From NCBI GenBank assembly GCA_945859605.1, contig OX243814.1, forward strand, positions 23,639,686 through 23,703,685: a stretch of DNA of 64,000 nt. Direction: 5' to 3'. The DNA comes from Lumbricus rubellus (Eukaryota > Annelida > Clitellata > Crassiclitellata > Lumbricidae). Under the pieces are notes generated by a model. The model worked only from the letters and a program-made list of their open reading frames with translations, ran no database searches and was not told the origin of the DNA. The position numbers and the translations under genes were made by a program. This document shows positions 43,445 through 55,626 of the stretch, one piece after another; the first letter of the stretch is position 1; each line of letters begins with the position of its first letter.

Positions 43445-44602
43445 CAGGGTGGGCCAAAAAAAAGACCCCCCTAAGATTTTTGCCGATATCTTGACCAAAA
43501 GTAAGAATTTGGAAATGAAATTTTACAGTCTTAAAGACAATTCATATTTACACCAGATGGCCGGATTTCATTAAAATATTTCAAACAGAACAAAAGTTAT
43601 GCCACTTTTAGTGAGGCCACCCACCGGTTTTTGACGATTCAAAAACGCGACGCGACAAAAAGTAATAAAAATTCAATCTAATTATTCTGGCCAATATCTT
43701 GGCCAAAAGTAAGAATATCGAAATGAAATTTTACAGGCTTAAAGACAATTCATATCTGCGTATGATGGTCAGATTTCATCAAAATATTTCCAAAGCAACA
43801 TAAGTTATACCACTTTTAGGGAGGCCACCCCCCAATTTTTGACAATTCAAAGACGTAACGCAGCAAAAACACGATTTTATTAAGTTTCGTCTCAAATAAT
43901 TATTATCAAATAGCCTTGATATTGACAGATGATCATTATTATTACTATTTAAAAAAGAAACAGGGTACCAGCGTAGCTGCACGTCACTGAGAAGTCACTT
44001 AGCAAGATGATGATCAAATTGGTAAATAAGGAATCTGTCAGATTAATCAGAAGTCCATCTAGAACTTTGCAAAGAGACTCAAAAGAAGTGTTGGCACTGG
44101 TGTTGGGTACATTGAACACAAATTGTGAAGCACTACCAAGTTCATTTGACAACAGTTATTTAAGATGAGACTTAATAAAATCGTGTTTTTGCTACTTTTT
44201 GTTGCGTTTCGTTTTTGAATCGTCAAAAACGGTGGGTGGTCCCGCTAAAAGTAGTATAACTTGTGTTGTGTTTGAAATATTTTGATGAAATCCGGCTGTA
44301 ATGTGTAAATATGAATTGCCTTTAAGCATGTAAAATTTCATTTCGAAATTCTTATTTTTGGTCAAGATATTGGCAAAAAACCTAATTTTTTCTGTGTTTC
44401 GTTTTTGAATCGTCAAAAAACGGGGGGTGGCCTCACTAAAACTGATGTAACTTTTGTTCTGTTTGATATATTTAGATTAAATCTGGCCATCATGTGTAAA
44501 TATGAATTGCCTTTAAGACTGCAAAATTTCATTTCAAAATTCTTACTTCTGGCCAAAATATTGGCAAAAAACCTAGGGGGGTCTTTTTTTTGGCCCACCC
44601 TG
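43445..44602. mobile_element. TA-flanked fold-back transposon (copy A)
   Basis: Starts CAGGGTGGGCCA and ends TGGCCCACCCTG with TA outside both ends, as in Tc1/mariner-type insertions. It contains two direct units of about 200 bp (from 43480 and 43685), a central 280-bp spacer, then two inverted units (44180-44390, 44395-44590). Each unit carries ATCTTGACCAAAAGTAAGAA-type, AAAAGTTAT, CCACTTTTAGTGAGG and TTTTTGACGATTCAAAAACG landmarks. No transposase is encoded. Confidence 0.85.
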
Positions 44603-45870
44603 TATACGGAATTGGATTGGTAGTATTTACGCCCCCCCTAACCAGAAATCCTGGATCCGCCTCTGTAAACCGTGTCAAAATCACATCGATTTGAAATGAA
44701 ACTTCTCCTGAGCTATGTTTTTAAAATAAATCAAATGCAAAACTCAAATATTGCAGTAATAGAAACGCTTTGACAGATTATACGGTAAATTATAGTGACC
44801 AATGCAGTTCAGAAAATGAAGCATAGGCCTATCCTTAACCAACTTAACGTAAGCTATTTGTAGGCCAAAATTAATGCAAAATATAACTTACTGGTGTCGA
44901 GGAAATCTGATTCTTTGTTTCGCGCTTTGCAGATAGCTGCATGCTTCTTCTTGTCTTACGTCTACGTGTATGTGAACTCCAGGAAGGTTTGATTTAGGTT
45001 TCTCTTTCATTGCTTTATTTGACGTAGTTTGTTTTGTGTTACTGATCTCTCTAAACAATGCAATAACCTGTATCATAAAACAATGTCAAGCAGTGTGCTA
45101 CTACCGTATCTATTATATAGGCCTGCTCCACACATTTTTCTTGAGACCATAATGCTCTCACAAACAACAATGATAATGACAATATAGTAATTATTAACAA
45201 TGATAGGCCTACTGATAGCCCAATATATAATCATTAGGCTATCTGTGTCATAATAGTAGGCCTATTGTGCATTTTGCGACTGTAATTATCTTTACAATTA
45301 TACAATAATTAGTCTGGCATTGCCAACTAATAATTATTATGCCTAGGTCATTAACATAGATGTGCCATCTCGTTTGTAAACTGAGTGCAAGTTCAGTTTT
45401 AGCCGAGGATGCGATTCAATACATGCAATGCTGCAATGCAAAACAACACTGTACAATTTTTCCAGAGTTACGCAATATGCACACGACCACATCTACATGT
45501 ATACTATAGGCCAGGGGCGATCCATGGGCGGAGTTTGGTTTCCGTTCTTGGGGGAGGGCTAAAAATAACGTCTGGGCCTTCTTGGGGGCTAAGCCCGGGA
45601 AATATACCATTTTCACGGTAAAAGAGCTGAATCTGGGTTTTCATGTGGGCTTAGCCCCTAACCCATGATAAACTTCGTCCATGGGCGGATCCAGGGGAGC
45701 AATCCGGTCATGGCCCCCTTTCAGAAATGTGCACAGGAGACGTGCCCCCACCCCATTAGGTTTCAACAAGACGCTTTCAATCAATGCAGTGGGAAAAGGT
45801 GAGAGAAAAAGTAGCATTACGACTTAAAAATAGTCATAAACTAATTTTTAATTTAGCAATCTAATTTTTT

Positions 45871-46132
45871 ACTGGCCTAGTTAGCTGCACCGGTAAGCGA
45901 GAGCGGCATACGTCTGTTGGTTGCAACGGACTACGGTTCAAGCCCCGGGCAAGGAGTTGACATTCAGAGATTTAGATATCTCGAGCTAGCACGTGCGGAG
46001 CGACCTTGGGCAAGTTGCTTACCCATCATTGTCTGTGGGGAAGGCAACGGGAAACCACCTCACTCATCTCATCCCCAGGGGCGTAAAGCCAACGAACCTG
46101 CCTTCGGGCAGAGAACCATCATCATCATCAAT
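45871..46132 (+). mobile_element. SINE family B, plus strand
   Basis: Begins ACTGGCCTAGTTAGC with GGTAAGCGAGAGCGGC, a B-box-like GGTTCAAGCCCC, the body phrases CTTGGGCAAGTTGCTTACCC and CAACGGGAAACC, and ends in CATCATCATCA. An inverted relative lies at 57756-58032. The tRNA-like head suggests a polymerase III origin. Confidence 0.7.
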
Positions 46133-46797
46133 TAAATTGGCTTGGAAAGTGGTAGGCCTGTAATTTTTATTATAAAGACATTTCGACTAAAATGACTAAA
46201 ATACAAGCACCAATAGACATTTCGACTAAGATTACTAAAATACAAGCACCAATAGCAATTGGACATTAATTAACTGATAACCTTATTGCTAATAGTAACT
46301 TTGCTTTGAGGATAATATCAAATACCTAATTAGGCCTATTGGCCAAACCCTATTCGCTTTGCTTTAGAGCCTATATAATAAAAACGCTGTTTCAGTTAAG
46401 AGCTAGCATATGCAATCTGCAAGGCATTACAACCAGGGTAGTATATAAGCCTGATTCAAATTGATTTAAAATAGGTTAATATTCTATTATGTACATGTAG
46501 GTCTATGGATGTGATAATGTTGTATGCTTACTTTGATTAGGCCTACCTATTAGCTGTTGTGTTCGACATGTTAATTGTAACGCAGTTCTACTCTATATAG
46601 CATCTTTTCACTTCATACTGAATTTCCTCCTAATCAAAACAAACATTATTATAGGCCTAGTTAATTATTATTCTCAATTGTGCATTGTTGACGCTCATGA
46701 CGTATCATATAAGTAAGTAAGTAAGTAGGCCTATGCTCCTTATTTTATCAGCTGCCAGAAAGCACTCTAGTAGGCCTATAGGCTACATGCATCTTAA

Positions 46798-47012
46798 TGG
46801 GGCGCGGTGGTGTAGTGGGTATGTTCGCTGCCTTGCAACCAAAGTGCTGCAGGTTCGAATCCTCCTCAAGCCACCGCGTAAGGAACTTGTTCAAGTCCTT
46901 CGATCGCAATTGCTCACGGGCGCTTCGTTAGGAAACTTCGATGCAGTGTCCACGTTGTAGTTGGGAAGAGCATCTGCGCAGTGAGATACAGGGGGCGCTA
47001 TAGAAATGGAGA
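46798..47012 (+). mobile_element. SINE family A, plus strand, full length
   Basis: The head GGGGCGCGGTGGTGTAGTGG carries the A box, and GGTTCGAATCC is a perfect B box 40 bp on. The body includes CTTGTTCAAGTCCTTCG and the tail has GGGGGCGCTATAGAAATGG. This is the best plus-strand example of the family. Confidence 0.82.
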
Positions 47013-47289
47013 AGTAGATAAATAACATAAAATGTCCGTAATAATACGGCATTTCAGCCATCAGACCACCGTAACATCTGGAGACGTGTCGTAACCCTTA
47101 ATTTACGAATAGATTTGCAGTCGGCAACCTATCATCCTTTGTTGCCACACCAGCGATGTTTTCGAGGCAGCGGTTAGAGCAGCTCGCAGGTTCATTTCTA
47201 ATCTAGGCCTATACCGAGGATCGTGTTTTTATCGCAGGCCGCGCTTGAAGATAGGCCTATGTGATGTAGGCCTAGGCTATATGTGCTCG

Positions 47290-47410
47290 AGACATGTGGA
47301 GGGCGGTTGTGAAGGGGGCATGTTCAATGTCTTAGATCCAAAAGGTTGCGGGTTTGAATCCACCTCAAGCCGCCGCGAGCCCGCGAAGGGACTCTGAGCA
47401 AGTCCTTCGC
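47290..47410 (+). mobile_element. Diverged SINE family A head
   Basis: GGGTTTGAATCCACCTCAAG CCGCCGCG resembles the B-box side of family A, with a decayed A box upstream. Confidence 0.5.
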
Positions 47411-48089
47411 TTTGCTTTTTACAGTGATCGGACTGGCATCTCTTTGCACTAGCATTGGGTTATTGGCACGCGTTGAAAGCTAGGCCTAAAAGCCAGTGGC
47501 GTAGCTCTTTGTGGGCCCGTGTGCAGGGATCCCGCATGGGCCCCTGTTTGGTCCTGTAAGGCTGGTATCTTTTCGTTCTTGTATTCATGATCACAAAACT
47601 AATCTATGGCATTTGCTATTAGGCCCAACACATGTAATACAAGTCACCTTGTCACAACTCACTCAGAGAAGAAACATGAATGCTGCAGTTGCACGAAGGA
47701 GACAGATAAATAATTAAAGTGTTATAGGCCTAACTGCATTGATTTCCCAGAAGAATTTAAAATCTATCATGTTGCACACTTTTCCACCTACTTAAAACAA
47801 TGTCATAGCATCATAGAGTTTCTTTGTAGCATTTTTTCAGCAAACTCATTTCAACCATCTATCAATTCCGGTTCATGATTTGCAATTTGCACACCATGCA
47901 AAAGGATACAATCATCAATTTTCATAGTAGGCTATGCCCTAATCTAAAAATAAGTTAGCAATATTCTTTACAAGTGCAAAAATTGGGGCAAATAGGCCTA
48001 CGTGATGATGCCCTAGAACCTGATTTACACACTCAATTTGGCGTCTCCCTGATTTTAGGGTGAGAGCTGAGAAGATAATTATGAGAGTA

Positions 48090-48243
48090 GTGTGAGAAAT
48101 TTTGAAAAATAACTGGGAGAGATCAGGCTATGATCCAAGTGGAGTTGGATTGTGGAAATTAAGGTGAACTATAGGCTAATTATGACCCTAGGAAAGACTA
48201 GTGAGGGTTGAACGACCTCAAACTCCGGGCAATTCTCACTCTG
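48090..48243. mobile_element. GTGAGAATT MITE, copy 1
   Basis: Inverted ends GTGTGAGAAATTTT and GGCAATTCTCACTC. The left inner block GAAAAATAACTGGG and right inner block GGAAAGACTAGTGAGGGTTG are shared with 55339-55464 and 61226-61368. Confidence 0.7.
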
Positions 48244-48620
48244 GTTGAGGGAGATGTCAATTTACTACCGTTACCAAATCCAGCATATGACCGGAATACA
48301 CGAGCATGCCTGTCTGTGAGAAGTATGAAGTTTCTGCGGCGCACCATTTAAGTGCAATAAAAAGTGACAGATAGACCGTTATGATCACACCTATCCTAAT
48401 TAAACGTTAGCATAGGTTCGCCTTTGACCTTTGCATAATTATATAGGAAAGCTTGCGAACGAAAATCAGATGCGTTTACTGTTCTCAACTTAAAACTGAA
48501 TTAATTAGACCTATTATTTATTGTCGTTCACACACATTAGCGTAATTGCGCAATCACATTTTGACTGCCAAATATTACTCGAGACAAAAACAAGTTAAAG
48601 GGAATTCAGTATTATAGCCT

Positions 48621-48834
<214 letters not shown>

Positions 48835-49490
48835 CACGGCGGTTGACAGGCGTCAGTAAACTGAGTAAAGACTTGCAAGTATGTTCGTAAAAACTACATC
48901 AGTCAGGAAATGATGTGAATTACTAATTAGGTTAGATTATAGCCTATTTTATAGGCTAATAATTCAACAATCTCTGTGGGCCCCTGGAGATCGTGGGCCC
49001 GTGTGCTTTGCACACATTGCACACATGCATGGTAGCTACGCCACTGCCTAAAGCAGTGAAAGTATAGGCTAATTGTAGATTTCGCTTAACTAACAGAATA
49101 TGAACTGGGAAAGTGAATCACCGGATGCAGGCCTAGGCCTATAGGCTATTTAGGCCTGTAGATTTTTTTATCACACTTTAAATAATGTTAATCTGATATT
49201 TAATATGAAATTTTAAAGCTTCAATATAAGCAATGAATTATTTTTTCTAATTTTATCATAGTAACCTAATTTTTCTTCATAAGCCTAGTTATCGCATCGA
49301 CCTTAGGCTAGCCTATTATATTAGCCTACTATAGTAGACTAGGCCTATAGTTATCCGAACGCATGTGTAGGCCTAATGCGCGCAAAGACTCGATATTCAT
49401 CTGTCCGCCAGAGGGCTGCCTCCCTCAAAAGACAGATAATTATACATAACGCTAGGGACTTTCCGGTCTTTGGACTTTCCCATCGTGGCA

Positions 49491-49586
49491 TATATATATA
49501 ATTATATATATATATATATATATATAATTATATATATATATATATATATATAATTATATATATAATTATATATAATTATATATATA
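49491..49586. repeat. (TA)n with regular ATTA interruptions
   Basis: About 95 bp of TA dinucleotides broken by AATT at several near-regular points, which makes the whole run strongly self-complementary. Confidence 0.93.
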
Positions 49587-50302
49587 CCTTATGTCCTTGC
49601 CTTCTTGGTCCTTGGGTTAAAGGTTCTAAGGTAGGCCGTGTTGCTATGAAATGTAGATCTGTGAAGGAAATTTTTCGTCTCGTGTTTTAAGGTTTGAGTA
49701 GGTCTACTTAGCATATTTTCTATTGTCAGGCGTTTACTATTTAATGGCACGAGTGATTACAACTTGTGTAGATTCATTAGGCGTACTTGTTTGCGTCTCG
49801 AGGTTCAGTGACTTGGAAAGATCAGCACGGGTAGCGTGGGATATCGCGTCCTTCATCAGGCCTACATACGCTCATCATCCTTTACATCGCGGTTTGGTGG
49901 AGACACTTTGATTACGGTAAACCTTTCGTGCCTAGTCTCATGACTTGTCTTCTGTGATGACTAAATATTGTATTAATGACACCTTGTTACGAAAACTTCT
50001 TATTCTAGTCCGTCTCAAAATACAATCGATTTAGTTCCAAACAGTAGGCTACACAGATGACAGGTTTAGGATTCACAATGTTTGTTGTGTAGATACGTGT
50101 AATAGTGTGTACAGATTATGTTATTTTGTATTGGGCTTATAAGGTAGTAGTTACATATGCACCTGGTTCTATGACCATTGGATTATTTGTGGCCATGTGT
50201 GACTTATTCCTATCTGTGATTTAAAGCATGAGACATCAGATTTAAACAGACCAACAGTAGCTCTAGAGATTTTCTATGCTAGTTAATGGTGATAAAAAGC
50301 AG

Positions 50303-50587
50303 TGTGAGAATCATAGGAAAAAGATTGGGGGTCTGACTTTGATCCATGTGCATTGTGCAGCTGAATATTGAATTTTGTTTCTTCAGTAAATTACTAGCAA
50401 GATTGGTGTTTTGTCAGTATTTATTTGTTTAAAATTGTGGTGGCCAATAAAAAGGAGTATCGGCATTGTTATTGATTGCTGGAGAGACTCTGGGAAATGA
50501 TCCCTGGAGTGTGCAAGAAGACTTAACTGTAGGGTCCATAGAAAGACTTGGGGCTGAAGTCCTCAACCACCAACACCCTGAAGAAGG
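50303..50587. mobile_element. Diverged, expanded GTGAGAATT MITE
   Basis: GTGTGAGAATCATAGGAAAA at the left and CATAGAAAGACTTGGGGCTG with ACCAACACCCTG at the right match the family ends, but about 130 extra bases separate them, probably an insertion. Confidence 0.45.
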
Positions 50588-50857
50588 TTAGACCTTTTGC
50601 AGTGTGACTGCCTGTAAGATTACTAATAAATGAATATGACGACGATGATGACGACGATGATGACGACGATACAATGTTTTGGTATATTTAGGTATTTTTG
50701 CAGCATGTATCTGTGGATGCGTCGTCTGTCTTCAAAGTTCAAATTAACTTTCGACTAAAGCACAAATACAACCACAGTGATTTAACAATAAGACTGCATC
50801 CATTTAAATATGTTCTACTATTGTTAACAATGGTGCATTTGTAGGATTTCTGTTGTC

Positions 50858-51054
50858 ATGGTAAAAAGAGTTGCTGTGATAGGAGCAGGTGCAGCTGGAT
50901 TGGCTGCACTTCGGCATATGAAGTCAAGACCGGATGAATTTGAACCAGTGGCATATGAACAGACGTCAGTGGTCGGAGGAACATGGGTCTATACGGATGA
51001 CTTGGTTGATCATCGCGGAAGAGAAGTTCAGTCGAGCATGTACAGAAATTTAAG
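50858..51054 (+). CDS. FMO exon 1 (FAD-binding Rossmann motif)
   Basis: Encodes VKRVAVIGAGAAGLAALRHM, YEQTSVVGGTWVYTD and SSMYRNL. It ends TTTAAG|GTATGA in phase 2, and the split Arg codon is completed in exon 2. Confidence 0.93.
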
Positions 51055-54000
51055 GTATGAAATGCAAACACTCAGTTTTTATAATCAGCTGTAGTATGAA
51101 TACTACCGTCTGATATTTAATTACATGAGGCATTTACAAATTCAGAGCTGACCATAAACCTCATATATGCGAATTTGTTGGAGTGCTCAAAGGTGGTATA
51201 CAAATGACCAGAAATAAACAACAGAACATCAATACAATACAATGCAACTGAAATTTCATATTGCCTTCCTTACAAAGCTCAGAAGTGCACACTCGTCTCG
51301 ACAGCGCAACTGCAATTGTATTGCAGAACAATTACTGTGATGGAAGAACTTGCTCAAGGTCCATACACAATATAACCTCCTTGGTTGGGGATCGGACCTG
51401 TACTCTCTGCGTTACAGGCCGACCACTCTAACCAATTGGCCAGTGCTGTGCTAAAACCATGATCAATGTTGATCAATCTGAGTTAGACAGGCTTCTCTGG
51501 GCAATTTCCGAAACACTGCTCTCTACAAGTCTTGTTTGCTCAGCTCTTGCCTTTCTAAATGCTCTCATGACATTTCACAGAATTGTGCTGCCGACTTTTC
51601 TGTTCAGCTAGATGTCTGATATAAGATGTTGTCTTTTCTGTCTTTTTAAAATACGCTGTATTTGGATACCTGCAAGATCTTGCATCACGTGATGTTGTGT
51701 GAGGAACTAAAAGGGCAATATGTCACATACATGTAGTCTGTAGGAGTAGCCTCCCCAAATTGTTTTCTGGCTAAGATGTTTGGAGCTGACATGTGAGGAG
51801 GCGGAGAGACTGACAATGGGTAGAGAGGAGTGGAGGAGATGCGTTGCTCGATGTGCAGACCTGCACAGGCTGGAAGGACTAAGGTCTAAGGCAACGTCTA
51901 AGGGGTAAAAATAGAAGTTAAATTATTTTTCTCACAACTTTGCTTTCAGAACAAATCTTCCAAAAGAAATGATGGCATTTCCAGATTTTCCATTTCCTGA
52001 CCATCTTCCTTCATATGTAGGCCACGAAGATGTGCGGCAGTATCTGGAGGACTATGCAAAGCACTTTGAACTGCTTCCGTTCATTTGCGTAAGACACGTT
52101 TTGTTGATTCAGTAAAATGTGATGTGTTGTACAATAAACAGGTCAGTGATATCTGAGATAATTGAGGCTTTATTTAAGACATGTTGGAAGACAAGGCATG
52201 GCCTGTATCAGTGTATAATTATGCAGAAAGATCGTAGAGGTGACACACTCACGGACAATAACTCACTTGACCCAGCCAAGCAGTCTGGTCAGTCGATGTT
52301 ACAGCCATCCATCATGAAATAGGGGAATTGGTGGTAAAAGTATCTATAAGCCATGATTCTAAAGCCATGACCTGGCTTTGCTTTGATCTCGTTCTTCTTA
52401 ATCTGCTAATAGCGTTAGTCAATTTTTAATCTGTTGCCTGACTGATATCGCATAATGTTTGCTTCAATTTCGTATTAGGGTGTCTTCAAGTAGCGGGATC
52501 TTCAAAATTTTCTTGGCCCTTCCTTTTGTAACTACAGAAACTATGTTGTCATTACTAGTTCTTGTGGCATTGGTGGGCTACAATACATCATTGATTGATA
52601 TTTTAATACTTTAAGATGGCTTTTAAATAAATTTAATTTACCCCACTTGCATCAAAAAACACAAAATTTGCACTGTGTTGTGTTCAAAGTCTTGTTTTTT
52701 AAGGGTTAACACTGTGGCTAAATTTGCTGCTCTGTAGTTGTTTGTATCGTTAAATTATTATTGTTGTTTTACTTCGTTTTATTTCTTGAGTTCAATACTG
52801 AAGTCGAAAGAGTTCATCCAGAGTACGATGGCAAAAATCAGCAGCTGACATGGTTGGTCCGAGTGAGAGATCTGACAAAAGGGTCAGAAGACAATGTGAC
52901 GGAGACAGTGTTTGATGCAGTCATGGTCTGCAATGGGTAAGAAGAGGCATTTTCTTCTCATAAGAGCAGATAATAAAAGAAATTGAATGTAAATCTTCTT
53001 AAATATGTGTGTTCTCTTTGATGGTCTAAACTGTGCCAATTTATTATAAGTTTAGAGATTGATTGTAAGTTTAATTATACAGTACATCTTTATATGAAGG
53101 AGCAACTTGTATATAAATTTGTAAAAATTAGATAACTCTTACATATGCATACAGTCTGGAATGCAAGGATTGATGATGCCATATTGGCACATTACAGCAT
53201 CAGATACCAATGCGTTAAACTTAAAGTATAAGTGTTGAAAACATTGTTTAGAAAGTGCAAGAAATTTTATTTCAACAGTATTTTGCCATGTAGCTGTGCA
53301 ATTTGTGTTTGAAATAATTATGTCTATATATTTTTCATCATTGCACCCTAGATGAAGATGTGATTTATAGCCAGGAATTTGTGGTAAGAGGCATAGCACC
53401 GCAATGCATTCACTTGCAAGATTTGGACTTGTACATTCCATATGTACGTACCATAGTTGCATTAATTGGCTATAATATGATCAAAACTGTGAACTGCATT
53501 TCTTAACAACTCTTAAATACTAAGTGAACGAAACTAGCTGTATTATTCACAAACTATACTTGTGCAGCTAAGTCATTGACATTCTCGTTTGAATGCTTGC
53601 TGTGTTATGAACAGCATTTTGAGTTTTAACCTCCACATTTGTGTGTACATTGAGTGTTGATCCTTATCTTGTACTGTTGTGTTATTGATTTCATACAATT
53701 GGAGAGGCAAACATTTGCACAGAATGTTCTTTAATATGTTGTTGGTAATAATCCTGCAGACATTATGCTGTGCCTTTGGTGCCGAAAATTCCTGGGCTGG
53801 AGGAGTTCACTGGACAAGTGTTCCATTCGCACACCTACCGAACGCCGGACAAATACAAAGGAAAAAGTGTTCTTATACTTGGAGCACGCGCCAGCGGAGT
53901 TGACTTGGCTATTGAAATTTCTTCCGTTGCAGATCAGGTTAGATGACTTTTTTGCTCGTTGGATTTCAAGGTTTTTTTCGCCATATTCATCATCACTTCA

Positions 54001-54957
54001 GTCAAACCCTTCAGTATGGTTGTTGTCATTGTCTCTTGCATCATTGAATTTCATGTTTCATTTGGTTATGTGCTAGAGCAATGGCTGCAGCAGTCGTAAC
54101 CAAAGACACATTTGTTCATTCAATCATTCCTGTGCTACATGTTTTCACATACCAGAACACAAAATTAATGATGATAAGTAGTGACTTGTGTTGGGTCTTA
54201 CATTTCTTATCATCAATCGCAGACTCAAGAATAAATAAATGCTGCAACACTTTATAATTCTAATTACCGGTAGTTTAAAGTTAGTATTATCTTTATATTT
54301 CCTTTACCTGTAATGGTTTTCTTTTTGTGTGGCCAGGTGTGGCTTTGCCATAGAAATCCTCCTCTGGTGAGACCATTCCCAGCAAATGTGACGCAGGCGC
54401 CAGGCATCAAAAGACTGACACATGATTCGGTGATTCTCGATGATGGTCGGGTCGTGAAAATTGATGTTTTGGCGCTTTGTACCGGCTACTTATATTCGTT
54501 TCCTTTTCTGTCACCTGACTGCAGATGTTCTGTGACAGATGTTCAGAGGGTTGTGCCACTGTACAAACACGTCATACACACTCACTACACTAGTCTTTCA
54601 TTCATTGGAATCACCAAGGTCGTTGTTCCTTTTCCAGCGTTCCACTGCCAGGTGCTGTTCGTGCTCGCTGCACTGAGCGCAGAAATGCAATTGCCAAGTG
54701 AGGAGGAAATGGAAGATGACAGAGAGAGGGACTTTGAGTGGCGCATGTCGAAAGGACTTCCACCAAATGCTGCCCATAAGATGTTCAGCGCGCAGTGGGA
54801 TTACAATGATGAGTTGGCTAAGCTTGCAGGATTTGAACCGTTGCCACCAGTTCTTAGGAAGCTGTCTGAATACTGCCATGCACAACTTGATACTAATATT
54901 AATTATCGTGAAGACAATTATCGTCTGTGTAATCGAGAAGAGTTCGTACATTTGTAA
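50858..54957 (+). CDS. Flavin-containing monooxygenase, five exons
   Basis: FAD/NADPH enzyme that oxygenates nitrogen or sulfur in small substrates. Exons are 50858-51054, 51950-52088, 52791-52936, 53760-53937 and 54337-54957, giving 426 codons, the usual size of the compact FMO GS-OX/senecionine-oxygenase-like group. The FAD site is GAGAAG (residues 9-14). The FMO signature FxGxxxHxxxY is F177TGQVFHSHTY187. The NADPH site is GARASG (202-207), and CTGY with FPFL lies near 265. Exon phases match (2, 0, 2, 0) and all introns are GT-AG. ATG at 50858 has G at -3 and +4. A TAG acceptor at 50843-50844 may join an upstream non-coding exon. The stop is TAA, and AATAAA occurs at 55621 and 56149. Confidence 0.93.
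51345..51450 (-). mobile_element. tRNA-derived SINE fragment in FMO intron 1
   Basis: The minus strand has GGCCAATTGGTTAGAGTGG (A-box side) and CAGGTCCGATCCCCAACCAA (B-box side), followed by GACCTTGAGCAAGTTC. This is tRNA-like but distinct from families A and B. Confidence 0.6.
51778..51896 (+). pseudogene. LINE ORF2 tail fragment in FMO intron 1
   Basis: The translation reads LTMGREEWRRCVARCADLHR, a phrase found at the end of several non-LTR retrotransposon reverse transcriptases. It is short and isolated. Confidence 0.55.
51950..52088 (+). CDS. FMO exon 2
   Basis: Encodes TNLPKEMMAFPDFPFPDHLP, YVGHEDVRQYLEDYAKHFEL and LPFIC, the conserved FPDFPFP region. The acceptor is TTGCTTTCAG and the donor TGC|GTAAGA, phase 0. 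Confidence 0.93.
52791..52936 (+). CDS. FMO exon 3
   Basis: Encodes FNTEVERVHPEYDGKNQQLT, WLVRVRDLTKGSEDNVTETV and FDAVMVCNG, ending with the Asn-Gly that opens the GHYxxP motif. The acceptor is TTTATTTCTTGAG and the donor TGG|GTAAGA, phase 2. Confidence 0.92.
53760..53937 (+). CDS. FMO exon 4 (FMO signature, NADPH site)
   Basis: Encodes HYAVPLVPKIPGLEEFTGQV, FHSHTYRTPDKYKGKSVLIL and GARASGVDLAIEISSVADQ. The acceptor is ATAATCCTGCAG and the donor CAG|GTTAGA, phase 0. Confidence 0.94.
54337..54957 (+). CDS. FMO exon 5 (C-terminal half)
   Basis: Encodes VWLCHRNPPLVRPFP, DVLALCTGYLYSFPFL, TSLSFIGITKVVVPFPAFHC and the C-terminal helices ending in REEFVHL. Length and motif order show an intact terminal exon. 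Confidence 0.94.
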   Translation: MWLCHRNPPLVRPFPANVTQAPGIKRLTHDSVILDDGRVVKIDVLALCTGYLYSFPFLSPDCRCSVTDVQRVVPLYKHVIHTHYTSLSFIGITKVVVPFPAFHCQVLFVLAALSAEMQLPSEEEMEDDRERDFEWRMSKGLPPNAAHKMFSAQWDYNDELAKLAGFEPLPPVLRKLSEYCHAQLDTNINYREDNYRLCNREEFVHL

Positions 54958-55338
54958 TAATCATGTGATATTAAAAGCTGCACGGCTTTTATGTTACGTT
55001 GGAAATCGGCATTCGTTTGAAAACTACTTCATTTAAATTTTATGGAGAGTATTAAGCAGAGAAATAAGTCGTGATTGTTGGTAATGCCAAAAAAGTAATG
55101 TTATGCTTTTGGTAATGTGACCAAGTCACAGTTTTTGGTGCGACTTAGATAATTTTGTTAAATTTTTTTATTTGTATTCATGTTGCAATGAACTCGATAT
55201 AAGCATGCGTGATTGCGTGTGCATTCAATACGAGGTTGAGAACTGACAATTTGATGCTGATGCAAGCAATCTAAACACAAGCCGATAACTTGCTGCTGCT
55301 CTTTGTGCAATTGAGTCAAAAGATCTGTACATCTAGCA

Positions 55339-55464
55339 GTATGAGAATTGTAGAAAAATAACTGAGGAGTCCAGATGTTCATTCATGGGGTGCACAATGT
55401 AGTCTACCATGGGGATCCTAAGAAAGACTAGATTCAACCCCCTCTCCTACCAATTCTCATCCTG
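55339..55464. mobile_element. GTGAGAATT MITE, copy 2
   Basis: Inverted ends GTATGAGAATTG and CAATTCTCATC, with inner GAAAAATAACTGAGG and AAGAAAGACTAGATTC. About 126 bp, non-coding, in the FMO 3' flank. Confidence 0.75.
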
Positions 55465-55620
55465 CGTCCAGGTTTAGCCAATTTGGTGATTTAAGCAAAG
55501 AAGAGTAATAAGTAACTGTTTAACTTGCCTTGCATTTTATTTGTTAGTCTCAAGCTAGTTGTTATGGATCAACTGCTTGTTTGTACCCATTGCAGTGTGT
55601 CTATGAGTTTTTTTGTTACC

Positions 55621-55626
55621 AATAAA
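55621..55626 (+). terminator. AATAAA polyadenylation signal candidate (FMO)
   Basis: First canonical AATAAA after the FMO stop codon, 664 bp downstream; a second lies at 56149-56154. Which is used cannot be told from sequence alone. Confidence 0.4.

Larger units (their letters stand above)
42109..44665. mobile_element. hAT-like ends around a nested repeat cluster
   Basis: CAGGCGCGGATTCAG at 42109 and CTGGATCCGCCTCTG ending at 44665 are inverted and hAT-like, with C/G runs next to each. A further end, CTGGCGCCGCCACTG, finishes at 43419. Flanking 8-mers do not match, so these may belong to different insertions. The fold-back element 43445-44602 is inserted within. Confidence 0.4.

Noticed and set aside
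45511..45700. Possible hAT element with CAGGGGCGATCCATGG ends
   Set aside because: The two GC-rich blocks are not clear inverted repeats and no target duplication was found.
46798..46880. tRNA gene
   Set aside because: A and B boxes are present, but the sequence does not form a complete cloverleaf and continues into a SINE body shared with other loci.
52119..52322. 67-codon frame in FMO intron 2
   Set aside because: Inclusion would break the FMO fold, since exon 2 joins exon 3 in phase 0 with conserved sequence on both sides.
53765..54076. 103-codon frame overlapping FMO exon 4
   Set aside because: Shifted frame over a conserved FMO exon; the conserved motifs are in the other frame.
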